Shown here: one piece after another, positions 8,467 to 16,641 of the stretch
Layout of the letters: each line of letters opens with the position of its first letter
How positions within the stretch are numbered: the first letter of the stretch is position 1
Assembly: GCF_014650915.1 (NCBI RefSeq)
Contig: NZ_BMVW01000019.1
Coordinates: 57,497-121,496, forward strand
Direction of reading: 5' to 3'
Origin: Streptomyces poonensis
GTDB lineage: Bacteria; Actinomycetota; Actinomycetes; Streptomycetales; Streptomycetaceae
Length of the DNA: 64,000 bases
Program-made: the position numbers and the translations under genes
Notes under the pieces: generated by a model
Seen by the model: only the letters and a program-made list of their open reading frames with translations
Told to the model about the DNA's origin: nothing
Database searches by the model: none

Positions 8467-11361
8467 ATGACAGAGACGGCGAGCGGTCCGGCAGCACGAG
8501 GTTCCCGGGCGAAGGGCACCAAGGCGAGCAAGGGACTGCGTATCGAGCGCATCCACACGACCCCCGGCGTGCACCCGTACGACGAGGTCGAGTGGGCGAG
8601 CCGTGACGTCGTCATGACCAACTGGCGCGACGGCTCGATCAACTTCGAGCAGCGTGGCGTCGAGTTCCCCGAGTTCTGGTCGGTGAACGCGGTCAACATC
8701 GTCACCAGCAAGTACTTCCGCGGTGCCGTCGGCACCCCCCAGCGCGAGACCAGCCTCAAGCAGCTGATCGATCGCATCGTGAAGACGTACCGGAAGGCCG
8801 GTGAGGATTACAAGTACTTCTCCTCGCCCGCCGACGCCGAGATCTTCGAGCACGAGCTGGCCTACGCCCTCCTGCACCAGATCTTCAGCTTCAACAGCCC
8901 GGTCTGGTTCAACGTCGGCACGCCGCAGCCCCAGCAGGTCTCCGCCTGCTTCATCCTGTCCGTCGACGACTCCATGGAGTCGATCCTCGACTGGTACAAG
9001 GAAGAGGGCATGATCTTCAAGGGCGGCTCCGGCGCCGGCCTGAACCTCTCCCGCATCCGCTCCTCCAAGGAGCTGCTCTCCTCCGGCGGCAACGCCTCCG
9101 GTCCCGTCTCCTTCATGCGCGGCGCCGACGCCTCCGCCGGCACCATCAAGTCCGGTGGTGCCACCCGCCGCGCCGCCAAGATGGTCATCCTCGACGTCGA
9201 CCACCCCGACATCGAGGACTTCATCGAGACCAAGGTCAAGGAGGAGGAGAAGATCCGCGCCCTCCGTGACGCGGGCTTCGACATGGACCTGGGCGGCGAC
9301 GACATCACGTCCGTCCAGTACCAGAACGCCAACAACTCCGTCCGCGTCAACGACACCTTCATGAAGGCCGTCGAGTCGGGCGGCAAGTTCGGCCTGACGT
9401 CCCGCATGACCGGCGAGGTCATCGAGGAGGTCGACGCCAAGGCGCTGTTCCGCAAGATGGCCGAGGCCGCCTGGGCCTGCGCCGACCCGGGCATCCAGTA
9501 CGACGACACGATCAACCACTGGCACACGTGCCCGGAGTCCGGCCGCATCAACGGCTCGAACCCGTGCAGCGAGTACATGCACCTGGACAACACGTCCTGC
9601 AACCTCGCCTCGCTGAACCTGATGAAGTTCCTGAAGGACGACGGCAAGGGCAACCAGTCCTTCGACTCCGAGCGCTTCCAGAAGGTCGTCGAACTCGTCA
9701 TCACGGCGATGGACATCTCCATCTGCTTCGCCGACTTCCCGACCGAGAAGATCGGCGAGAACACCCGCGCCTTCCGCCAGCTCGGCATCGGCTACGCCAA
9801 CCTCGGCGCCCTGCTGATGGCGACCGGCCACGCGTACGACTCCGACGGCGGCCGTGCCCTCGCCGGTGCCATCACCTCCCTGATGACCGGCACCTCCTAC
9901 CGCCGCTCCGCCGAGCTCGCCGCGGTCGTCGGCCCCTACGACGGCTACGCCCTGAACGCCCAGCCTCACCTGCGCGTGATGAAGCAGCACGCGGACGAGA
10001 ACGAGAAGGCCGTCCGCATGGACGACCTGGACACCCCGATCTGGGCCGCCGCCACGGAGGCCTGGCAGGACGTGATCCGCCTCGGTGAGAAGAACGGCTT
10101 CCGCAACTCCCAGGCGTCCGTCATCGCCCCGACCGGCACCATCGGTCTCGCGATGTCCTGCGACACCACCGGCCTGGAGCCCGACCTCGCGCTGGTCAAG
10201 TTCAAGAAGCTGGTCGGCGGCGGCTCGATGCAGATCGTCAACGGCACCGTCCCGCAGGCCCTGCGCCGCCTGGGCTACCAGGAGGAGCAGATCGAGGCGA
10301 TCGTCGCCCACATCGCCGAGCACGGCAACGTGGTCGACGCGCCGGCCCTCAAGCAGGAGCACTACGAGGTGTTCGACTGCGCGATGGGTGAGCGCTCCAT
10401 CTCCGCGATGGGCCACGTCCGCATGATGGCCGCGATCCAGCCGTGGATCTCCGGCGCCCTGTCCAAGACGGTCAACATGCCGGAGACGGCGACCGTCGAG
10501 GAGGTCGAGGAGATCTACTTCGAGGCCTGGAAGATGGGCGTCAAGGCGCTCGCCATCTACCGCGACAACTGCAAGGTCGGCCAGCCGCTCTCGGCGAAGA
10601 AGAAGGACGACAAGGACAAGATCGCGGAGAAGACCGAGGAGACGATCCGCGAGGCCGTCGAGAAGGTCGTCGAGTACCGCCCGGTCCGCAAGCGCCTCCC
10701 GAAGGGACGTCCCGGCATCACCACGTCGTTCACCGTCGGCGGCGCCGAGGGCTACATGACCGCCAACTCCTACCCGGACGACGGTCTCGGCGAGGTCTTC
10801 CTGAAGATGTCCAAGCAGGGCTCGACCCTCGCGGGCATGATGGATGCCTTCTCGATCGCCGTCTCGGTGGGTCTGCAGTACGGCGTGCCGCTGGAGACGT
10901 ACGTCTCGAAGTTCACCAACATGCGCTTCGAGCCGGCCGGCATGACGGACGACCCGGACGTGCGGATGGCGCAGTCGATCGTCGACTACATCTTCCGTCG
11001 CCTGGCGCTCGACTTCCTGCCCTTCGAGACCCGCTCCGCCCTCGGCATCCACTCCGCCGAGGAGCGTCAGCGCCACCTCGAGACCGGTTCGTACGAGCCG
11101 ACCGACGAGGAGGTCGACGTCGAGGGCCTCGCCCAGTCCGCGCCCCGCGCGCAGGAACTGAAGGCCGTCGCCACGCCGAAGGCCGAGGACGAGGCGGTCA
11201 AGCCCGCCCCGAAGCAGGCCCACACCAGCGCCGAGCTGGTGGAGATGCAGCTGGGCATCCAGGCGGACGCCCCGCTCTGCTTCTCCTGCGGCACGAAGAT
11301 GCAGCGGGCCGGCTCCTGCTACATCTGCGAGGGCTGCGGCTCGACGAGCGGCTGCAGCTGA
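8467..11361 (+). CDS. nrdJ: adenosylcobalamin-dependent ribonucleotide reductase (class II)
   Basis: A 964-residue vitamin B12-dependent reductase that converts ribonucleoside diphosphates into deoxyribonucleotides without oxygen. Visible elements are the active-site region FIETKVKEEEKI, NPCSEYMHLDNTSCNLASLN, the finger-loop region around TCPESGRINGSNPCSE, and a C-terminal Cys-rich end CFSCGTKMQRAGSCYICEGC that works in re-reduction of the active site. The ATG at 8467 follows AGGGAGG. The gene begins 158 bases after nrdR with no terminator that I can see between them, so the two are co-transcribed. I see no cobalamin riboswitch here; in Streptomyces that element is known from the other reductase operon, nrdABS. 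Confidence 0.97.
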   Translation: MTETASGPAARGSRAKGTKASKGLRIERIHTTPGVHPYDEVEWASRDVVMTNWRDGSINFEQRGVEFPEFWSVNAVNIVTSKYFRGAVGTPQRETSLKQLIDRIVKTYRKAGEDYKYFSSPADAEIFEHELAYALLHQIFSFNSPVWFNVGTPQPQQVSACFILSVDDSMESILDWYKEEGMIFKGGSGAGLNLSRIRSSKELLSSGGNASGPVSFMRGADASAGTIKSGGATRRAAKMVILDVDHPDIEDFIETKVKEEEKIRALRDAGFDMDLGGDDITSVQYQNANNSVRVNDTFMKAVESGGKFGLTSRMTGEVIEEVDAKALFRKMAEAAWACADPGIQYDDTINHWHTCPESGRINGSNPCSEYMHLDNTSCNLASLNLMKFLKDDGKGNQSFDSERFQKVVELVITAMDISICFADFPTEKIGENTRAFRQLGIGYANLGALLMATGHAYDSDGGRALAGAITSLMTGTSYRRSAELAAVVGPYDGYALNAQPHLRVMKQHADENEKAVRMDDLDTPIWAAATEAWQDVIRLGEKNGFRNSQASVIAPTGTIGLAMSCDTTGLEPDLALVKFKKLVGGGSMQIVNGTVPQALRRLGYQEEQIEAIVAHIAEHGNVVDAPALKQEHYEVFDCAMGERSISAMGHVRMMAAIQPWISGALSKTVNMPETATVEEVEEIYFEAWKMGVKALAIYRDNCKVGQPLSAKKKDDKDKIAEKTEETIREAVEKVVEYRPVRKRLPKGRPGITTSFTVGGAEGYMTANSYPDDGLGEVFLKMSKQGSTLAGMMDAFSIAVSVGLQYGVPLETYVSKFTNMRFEPAGMTDDPDVRMAQSIVDYIFRRLALDFLPFETRSALGIHSAEERQRHLETGSYEPTDEEVDVEGLAQSAPRAQELKAVATPKAEDEAVKPAPKQAHTSAELVEMQLGIQADAPLCFSCGTKMQRAGSCYICEGCGSTSGCS

Positions 11362-11386
11362 TCGGCGCCTGACCTGACACGCTGAA

Positions 11387-11415
11387 GGGCGGTACGGCCA
11401 ACGGCCGTACCGCCC
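11387..11415. terminator. terminator after nrdJ
   Basis: A 13-bp perfect stem (GGGCGGTACGGCC and its complement) closes a three-base loop AAC, 25 bases after the nrdJ stop and 50 bases before the end of the convergent TerD-like gene, so it can serve both strands. Confidence 0.85.
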
Positions 11416-11466
11416 TCACGTGTTGGGGCTTCGTCACCTGTCGGGGCCTGGTGGGCCCGGGCGCGT

Positions 11467-12000
11467 TCAGGGCTGCGGGGAGCTGCCCATGATCCGTGTG
11501 AACGAGGCCGGGTCGGTGTCGTAGCCCCGGATGCCGGGGACGAAGCTCCACGCACCGGAGTCGTCGCGCACGAACTCGGCCACGGTCGCGGCGGTCGCCC
11601 CGAGGACGGCGCCGAAGTCGTGCTCGGCCAGGACGTCGTATTCCTCACGGATGCGCAGTCCGGGGCGCTGTATGTCCACGAAGGTCTTCCTGCCGTTCTG
11701 CTGCTGTATGGCGACACCGACCGCCACGCGCGCGTAGCGCCTGTCGAGCCTGTTCAGCTCCAGGACCATGACCTCGTCCCAGCCGAGGCCCTGACCGGTC
11801 CTGCTGTCGCGGCTCAGAGTGATGGTGCCGTCGGGGGAGCGGCTGCCGAAGTGCACCACATAGGCGGGGTCCCCGTGCGGATCCGACGCCAGGTAGGTGG
11901 CCGCCAGGAGATCGAGGTCCACGGCCGGCCGGCCCAGGGGACTGGGGTCCCACTTCACCGCCACCTCGATCTTGCGGATGCCCTTGTTGAGGCCGTTCAC
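11467..12000 (-). CDS. TerD-family protein (tellurium-resistance/stress domain)
   Basis: A 177-residue protein of the TerD/CABP fold. It begins MNGLNKGIRKIEVAVKWDPS, followed by the typical PAVDLDLLAATY, and carries the calcium-site regions VHFGSRSPDGTITLSRDSR and EVMVLELNRLD. TerD domains bind Ca2+ and occur in stress-related membrane assemblies; tellurite resistance itself is only one phenotype. The GTG at 12000 is preceded by GGGGAGGGAG at a good distance. It stands alone, without the terA-terF, tellurium kinase or phosphoribosyl-type genes that usually accompany such proteins, so a role cannot be drawn from context. Confidence 0.85.
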   Translation of the reverse strand: MNGLNKGIRKIEVAVKWDPSPLGRPAVDLDLLAATYLASDPHGDPAYVVHFGSRSPDGTITLSRDSRTGQGLGWDEVMVLELNRLDRRYARVAVGVAIQQQNGRKTFVDIQRPGLRIREEYDVLAEHDFGAVLGATAATVAEFVRDDSGAWSFVPGIRGYDTDPASFTRIMGSSPQP

Positions 12001-12152
12001 CGGATCTCCCTCCCCGCGTCACTGTGTTCCCTGCTCGAACTGCCGTGCAGTCGACAGCAGTTGTCCATCCTCCCACGCGCGCGGGACGTTCGCCCGGGTG
12101 CGCTCCACCGCAGCGTGACCGGCGCCACGGTCCCTGGCCTTACCATGGCGCG

Positions 12153-12758
12153 GTGCTGGTCAAGTGGACTCGCTGCACCGTGGTGGACCGTCGGGGGTTC
12201 GAGCGGGGGCAGCGGAAGTGGGCGGGGCTTCCGGGGGAGCCGGGTTTCCGTGGGCAGGGCGGTGGCTGGAGCCGGGGGCGCCCGGGTGTGGCCCACACGT
12301 TCTCGTTCTGGGAGAGCCGTTCCTTCTACGACTCCTTCATGGCACGCTCCCACGACCGGCTCGCCGCCTCCCAGTCGGGCACCTTCAAGGACCAGCAGAC
12401 CAAACTGTTCGACCACCGCTTCGATGTGAAGACCGGCTTCGAACCGCGCTTCACGGACGCCGATCTGGTGCGGGTGGCGCACTGCCGGGTGCACGAGGAG
12501 CGTGCCGAGCACTTCGCGCTGATGCAGGAGAAGGTCTGGAACCCCGCCATGGCCGGCTCGCCCGGCATGATCCGCGGCCTGTTCGGCGAGGCGCCCGGGC
12601 CGGAGTTCCTGATCCTCTCCATGTGGCAGTCGGCCGCCGAGCACGGCAAGTACCGCGCCGAGCGGGTCGAACGGCTGGCCCTGAGAGCCCAGATCGAGGC
12701 GGATGTCGCGGCGCTGGCGGGAGACATCGTGGAGCTGGAGCCCGGCTGGACGGTGTGA
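12153..12758 (+). CDS. DUF4937 domain protein
   Basis: A 201-residue protein of unknown function that I recognise as the DUF4937/YdbC type. The N-terminus VLVKWTRCTVVDRRGFERGQ and the following KWAGLPGEPGFRGQGGGW are typical, as is the tail EHGKYRAERVERL. The overall pattern (two halves with similar length, each with an F/W-rich end such as AHTFSFWESRSFYDSFM and EFLILSMWQSAAEHGKY) suggests two copies of an antibiotic-monooxygenase-like ferredoxin fold; this is my inference. The start is a GTG; the frame runs open upstream but the added residues look non-coding. The histidine phosphatase gene follows after 117 bases. Confidence 0.75.
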   Translation: MLVKWTRCTVVDRRGFERGQRKWAGLPGEPGFRGQGGGWSRGRPGVAHTFSFWESRSFYDSFMARSHDRLAASQSGTFKDQQTKLFDHRFDVKTGFEPRFTDADLVRVAHCRVHEERAEHFALMQEKVWNPAMAGSPGMIRGLFGEAPGPEFLILSMWQSAAEHGKYRAERVERLALRAQIEADVAALAGDIVELEPGWTV

Positions 12759-12875
12759 GCGTGCCATGCCGTCCGTCGCGTCCCGCCCCGCCGGACTCAC
12801 CGAGAACCGTGTGACCTACACCGTATGGGATCGTACGGGTGCTCGATCGGCCGTGATTCGATCTAGGGTTTCGGC

Positions 12876-13538
12876 ATGGCACGACCACGGCGCATCGTCC
12901 TTGTCCGGCACGGCGAGTCAGAGGGCAACGCCGACGACACCGTGTACGAGCGCGAGCCCGACCACGCCCTGGCGCTCACCGCACGGGGCCGGCGGCAGGC
13001 GGAGGAGACGGGCGGGCGGCTCCGCGAGCTGTTCGGTCAGGAGCGCGTCAGCGTGTACGTCTCCCCGTACCGCCGCACCCACGAGACCCTCCGGGCCTTC
13101 CGGCTCGATCCCGGCCGGGTGCGCGTCCGCGAGGAACCGCGGCTGCGGGAGCAGGACTGGGGCAACTGGCAGGACCGCGAGGACGTACGGCTGCAGAAGG
13201 CGTACCGGGACGCGTACGGGCACTTCTTCTACCGCTTCGCGCAGGGCGAGTCGGGGGCCGACGTGTACGACCGGGTCGGGGGCTTCCTGGAGAGCCTGTT
13301 CCGCAGCTTCGATGACCCCGACCATCCGCCGAACGTGCTCCTGGTGACCCATGGCCTGGCCATGCGGCTGTTCTGCATGCGCTGGTTCCACTGGTCGGTC
13401 GCGGAGTTCGAGTCGCTGTCCAACCCGGGGAACGGCGAGACGCGGATGCTCGTTCTCGGCGAGGACGGCAAGTACACACTCGACCGGCCCTTCGAACGCT
13501 GGCGTAATGTTCCGGAGCCGTACGGCATCACCGGATAA
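12876..13538 (+). CDS. histidine phosphatase family protein
   Basis: A 220-residue phosphatase of the phosphoglycerate-mutase-like fold. The nucleophilic His lies in the RHG motif IVLVRHGESEGNADD near residue 11, and the second His in LLVTHGLAMRLF near 155. Arg residues of the phosphate pocket are in VSPYRRTHETLRAF. Family members dephosphorylate small phosphate esters or nucleotides; the substrate here is unknown. The gene ends 12 bases before the ADP-ribosylglycohydrolase-like gene, so the two are probably co-transcribed and translated together. Confidence 0.9.
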   Translation: MARPRRIVLVRHGESEGNADDTVYEREPDHALALTARGRRQAEETGGRLRELFGQERVSVYVSPYRRTHETLRAFRLDPGRVRVREEPRLREQDWGNWQDREDVRLQKAYRDAYGHFFYRFAQGESGADVYDRVGGFLESLFRSFDDPDHPPNVLLVTHGLAMRLFCMRWFHWSVAEFESLSNPGNGETRMLVLGEDGKYTLDRPFERWRNVPEPYGITG

Positions 13539-13550
13539 GGTGGCCGTGCG

Positions 13551-14525
13551 ATGACCGCTGACTCTTTTCGCTCCGCTGACGCTTCTCGTTCTGCTGCCTC
13601 TTCTGGCTCTTCTGGCTCTTCTGGCTCTTCTCATTCCTCTTCCGACCGGCGCCTGGACCGTGCCCTGGCGGGCCTGCGCGGGCTCTCGGTGGGTGACGCG
13701 CTGGGCTCGCAGTTCTTCGTGCCCGTGAACCGCCCGCTGCTCCAGCGCCGTGAGACACCGCCCGGTCCCTGGCAGTGGACGGACGACACGGAGATGGCCT
13801 GCTCCGTGGTGGCCGTCCTCGCGGCCCACCACCGCATCGACCAGGACGAGCTGGCCCGCTCCTTCGCGGAGCACCACGACTTCGACCGCGGGTACGGGCC
13901 CGCCGTCAACCGTCTGCTGAGGCTGGTCCGCGAGGGCGGCGACTGGCGGGAGCTGTCGGCCGCGCTGTTCCACGGGCAGGGGTCCTGGGGCAACGGCGCC
14001 GCCATGCGGATCGCCCCGCTGGGCGCCTGGTACGCGGACGACCCGGAGCAGGCGACGCACCAGGCGGAGATCTCGGCGTACCCGACCCATCAGCACCGCG
14101 AGGCCGTCGTCGGCGCCATGGCCGTCGCGGCTGCCGCCGCCCTCGCGGCCGGTCCGGACGGGCCGCCGAGCGGCGAGGCGCTGCTCGACGGCGTCATCGA
14201 CCTGGTCCCGAAGAGCGCCGTCGCCGCCGGGCTGCAGCGCGCCCGCGACATGCTCGACTACGGCGACGTGGGCACCGTCGCCGCCGTACTGGGCTGCGGG
14301 CGGCGCACGGCGGCGCACGACACCGTGCCGTTCGCGCTCTGGTCGGCCGCGCGGGCCCTCGGCGACTTCGAGCGGGCGTTCTGGACGACGGCTCAGGTGG
14401 GCGGGGACGTGGACACGACCTGCGCCATCGTCGGGGGCGTGGTCGCCGCAGGCAGGGCGGGGACGCCGCCGGAGGAGTGGGTGCGGCAGACGGAGGAACT
14501 GCCGGGGTGGGTGCCGGGGCGTTAG
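13551..14525 (+). CDS. ADP-ribosylglycohydrolase family protein
   Basis: A 324-residue protein of the DraG/ARH fold, which removes ADP-ribose from proteins or small molecules using two Mg2+ ions. Visible metal-site motifs are WQWTDDTEMACS near residues 77-88 and GGDVDTTCAIVGG near 284-296, with GLSVGDALGSQF near 42. Residues 10-29 are almost all Ser and Gly, coded by the 9-base tandem repeat at 13599-13631, and are probably a disordered leader; a shorter protein starting later would lose only this part. The gene lies 12 bases after the histidine phosphatase, a pairing that suggests nucleotide or ADP-ribose turnover. No matching ADP-ribosyltransferase is seen nearby. Confidence 0.88.
   Translation: MTADSFRSADASRSAASSGSSGSSGSSHSSSDRRLDRALAGLRGLSVGDALGSQFFVPVNRPLLQRRETPPGPWQWTDDTEMACSVVAVLAAHHRIDQDELARSFAEHHDFDRGYGPAVNRLLRLVREGGDWRELSAALFHGQGSWGNGAAMRIAPLGAWYADDPEQATHQAEISAYPTHQHREAVVGAMAVAAAAALAAGPDGPPSGEALLDGVIDLVPKSAVAAGLQRARDMLDYGDVGTVAAVLGCGRRTAAHDTVPFALWSAARALGDFERAFWTTAQVGGDVDTTCAIVGGVVAAGRAGTPPEEWVRQTEELPGWVPGR
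13599..13631 (+). repeat. in-frame 9-base tandem repeat
   Basis: The unit TCTTCTGGC occurs three times in full and once in part, coding Ser-Ser-Gly in the N-terminal leader of the ADP-ribosylglycohydrolase-like protein. The T-rich codons differ from those of the rest of the gene. Confidence 0.9.
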
Positions 14526-14667
14526 CTCCGGAGCCGCGATCCGCGTCAGCGCGCCGTCTCATCCGTAACACCGACTCCGACTGTCACAGGCGTGCTACAG
14601 GAGGAGCTCCTCCGGTTGAGGTGTTCCGGACAGGACATACTCTGGCGCCCCAACCCGCCTGTTGATC

Positions 14668-16449
14668 ATGACGGGTGGCACCGACGAGACACCGGTCACC
14701 GGCGCTTCGCCGCAGCGGCGCGCCGCGGACGGCGGGCTTCGGTGGAGCCGGTCGGGAGGGGGTCCCGTGTCCGCAACACCGTCCGCGTCCGAGCCCGAGG
14801 ACCAGGAGCCGGGCGAGCGCGCCGCCGAGGCCGAAAGTGGAGACGCCGGAGACGCCGGAGACGCCGGAGACGCCGGAGATACCGGGGCCGGGCCCAGGTC
14901 CCGGGCGACCTCACAGGAGAAGCAGCAGAAGGGCGCATCCCACGCCCCCACGCCGACCGGCGCACCCGCAGCCCGGCCGGCCGGCCTGCAGATCACCGAA
15001 CCGAAGCCGGTCCGCACCGCCACGCTGTGGGCCGCGCTGGCGGCCGGAGTCCTCAGCATGCTGCTGCTGGGCGAGGGGATCGGCGTCAATCTGCTGATCG
15101 TCGCGGTGCCGGTCACGCTCGCCGCCTACTTCGCCGCCATGACCGCCGGCCGGCGCCCGCGCGCGTGGACGCTCGTCTGGGGCGTCGGCGGACTCGCGCT
15201 GCTGACCGTGCCCGCGCTGCGCGACGCCTCGTGGCCGTCGTTCCTCGCCGTCGTCGCCGCGATCGGCGCCGGCTCGCTCGCGCTGCACGGCGGCCGCGGC
15301 TGGCTCGCCGTCCTGCTCGGTCCGATCGGCGTGCTCACCGCGGTGGTCACCGGTCCGGCGTGGGCCTGGGAAGGGCTGCGGCAGCGGTCGGGCGGCCTGC
15401 GCGAGCGGCTCGGCCCGGTGCTGCGGGCCCTCGCCGTGGCCGCCGTGCTGCTGGTGGTCTTCGGCGCGCTGTTCGCCGCCGCGGACTCGGCCTTCGCCGA
15501 TCTGCTCGGCGCGCTCGTGCCCGACGTCTCCGTGGCCGACGGTCCCTGGCGGATCCTGCTCCTGCTGCTCGGCCTGGGCGGTGCCCTGGCCGTCGCGTAC
15601 ATCGCGGCGGCACCCGTCCACTGGGACCGGATCGAGGTGCCCGAGGGGCGCGCCCGCGGCCGCGTCGAGTGGTCGCTGCCGCTGATCGTGCTCAATCTGC
15701 TCTTCGCAGCCTTCAACGCCATCCAACTCGCCGTGCTGTTCGGTGGGTACGACGCCGTCCTGGAGAAAACCGGCCAGACCTACGCCGAGTACGCGCGCCA
15801 GGGGTTCTGGCAGCTGCTCCTTGCCACGCTGCTCACGCTGCTCGTCATCGTCCTCGCCCTGCGCTGGGCGCCGCGCACCCGATCGGGTGACCGCACGCTC
15901 GTCCGCGGTGTGCTGGGAACCCTGTGCGCGCTGGCGCTCGTTGTGGTGGCGTCCGCGGTGCGGCGGATGGACATGTACGTGGAGGCCTATGGACTGACGC
16001 GACTCAGGCTCTCGGTGCTGGCCGTGGAGCTGTGGCTCGGTCTGGTCATCGTGCTCATCATGGCGGCCGGGGTGTGGGGTGCGCGCTGGCTGCCGCGTGC
16101 CGTCGCGGCCAGCGCGGCCGCCGGAGTGCTGGCGTTCGGTCTCGTGTCGCCGGACGGGCTGATCGCCGAGCGCACTGTGCAGCGGTACGAGGAGACGGGC
16201 GTGATCGACCTCGAGTACGCGAGCGGGCTGTCCGCCGACGCCGTGCCGGCTCTCGACCGGCTGGAGGAACCGCTCCGGTCGTGCGCGCTGCGGGCCGTCG
16301 CGGCCGACCTCGACGAGCGGCGTCTGCCCTGGTACGCCGTGAGCCGGGGCGAGACGGAGGCGCGCCGGATCCTCGACGAGCGACCGGTGTCGACGCAGTC
16401 GGACACGGTCGAGTGCGAGCGGCTGGGGAACGAGGTCATGTATCGCTGA
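14668..16449 (+). CDS. DUF4173 polytopic membrane protein
   Basis: A 593-residue integral membrane protein. The first 110 residues are hydrophilic and disordered and include an in-frame Asp-Ala-Gly repeat. From about residue 115 to 500 I count roughly ten to eleven hydrophobic segments, with the loop containing WRILLLLLGLGGALAVAYIA and the family-typical FGGYDAVLEKTGQTYAEYAR. The last 90 residues are hydrophilic (YEETGVIDLEYASGLSADAV, then PLRSCALRAVAADL) and probably cytoplasmic or extracellular. I recognise the family as DUF4173, of unknown function. The start is uncertain: TTG at 14662 and GTG at 14767 are also possible. It does not appear to share a promoter with its neighbours. Confidence 0.8.
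   Translation: MTGGTDETPVTGASPQRRAADGGLRWSRSGGGPVSATPSASEPEDQEPGERAAEAESGDAGDAGDAGDAGDTGAGPRSRATSQEKQQKGASHAPTPTGAPAARPAGLQITEPKPVRTATLWAALAAGVLSMLLLGEGIGVNLLIVAVPVTLAAYFAAMTAGRRPRAWTLVWGVGGLALLTVPALRDASWPSFLAVVAAIGAGSLALHGGRGWLAVLLGPIGVLTAVVTGPAWAWEGLRQRSGGLRERLGPVLRALAVAAVLLVVFGALFAAADSAFADLLGALVPDVSVADGPWRILLLLLGLGGALAVAYIAAAPVHWDRIEVPEGRARGRVEWSLPLIVLNLLFAAFNAIQLAVLFGGYDAVLEKTGQTYAEYARQGFWQLLLATLLTLLVIVLALRWAPRTRSGDRTLVRGVLGTLCALALVVVASAVRRMDMYVEAYGLTRLRLSVLAVELWLGLVIVLIMAAGVWGARWLPRAVAASAAAGVLAFGLVSPDGLIAERTVQRYEETGVIDLEYASGLSADAVPALDRLEEPLRSCALRAVAADLDERRLPWYAVSRGETEARRILDERPVSTQSDTVECERLGNEVMYR
14842..14877 (+). repeat. in-frame 9-base tandem repeat, four copies
   Basis: Four exact copies of GACGCCGGA code (Asp-Ala-Gly)4 in the hydrophilic leader of the DUF4173 protein. 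Copy number in such a repeat is expected to vary between strains. Confidence 0.92.
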
Positions 16450-16641
16450 GGGCCGTCACTGTTGTGCTGACGTACTTCCCTTCGTCGCCCCTTGGTGTGC
16501 CGCCGCGGACGGCCGGAACCGTGCACTCCCGCTCGGTCTCCACTCGATCCCCGATTGGTCCTCGTTCGGTCCCGGCTCGGTTCCCGATTCGGTTCTCGTG
16601 CTGTTTCCCGGGCGTGGTCCGGCCGTCCGTGTGCCACTTCG

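Noticed and set aside
14600..14613. GGAGGAGCTCCTCC palindrome before the DUF4173 gene
   Set aside because: Short and purine-rich; no partner site or regulator to connect it with.
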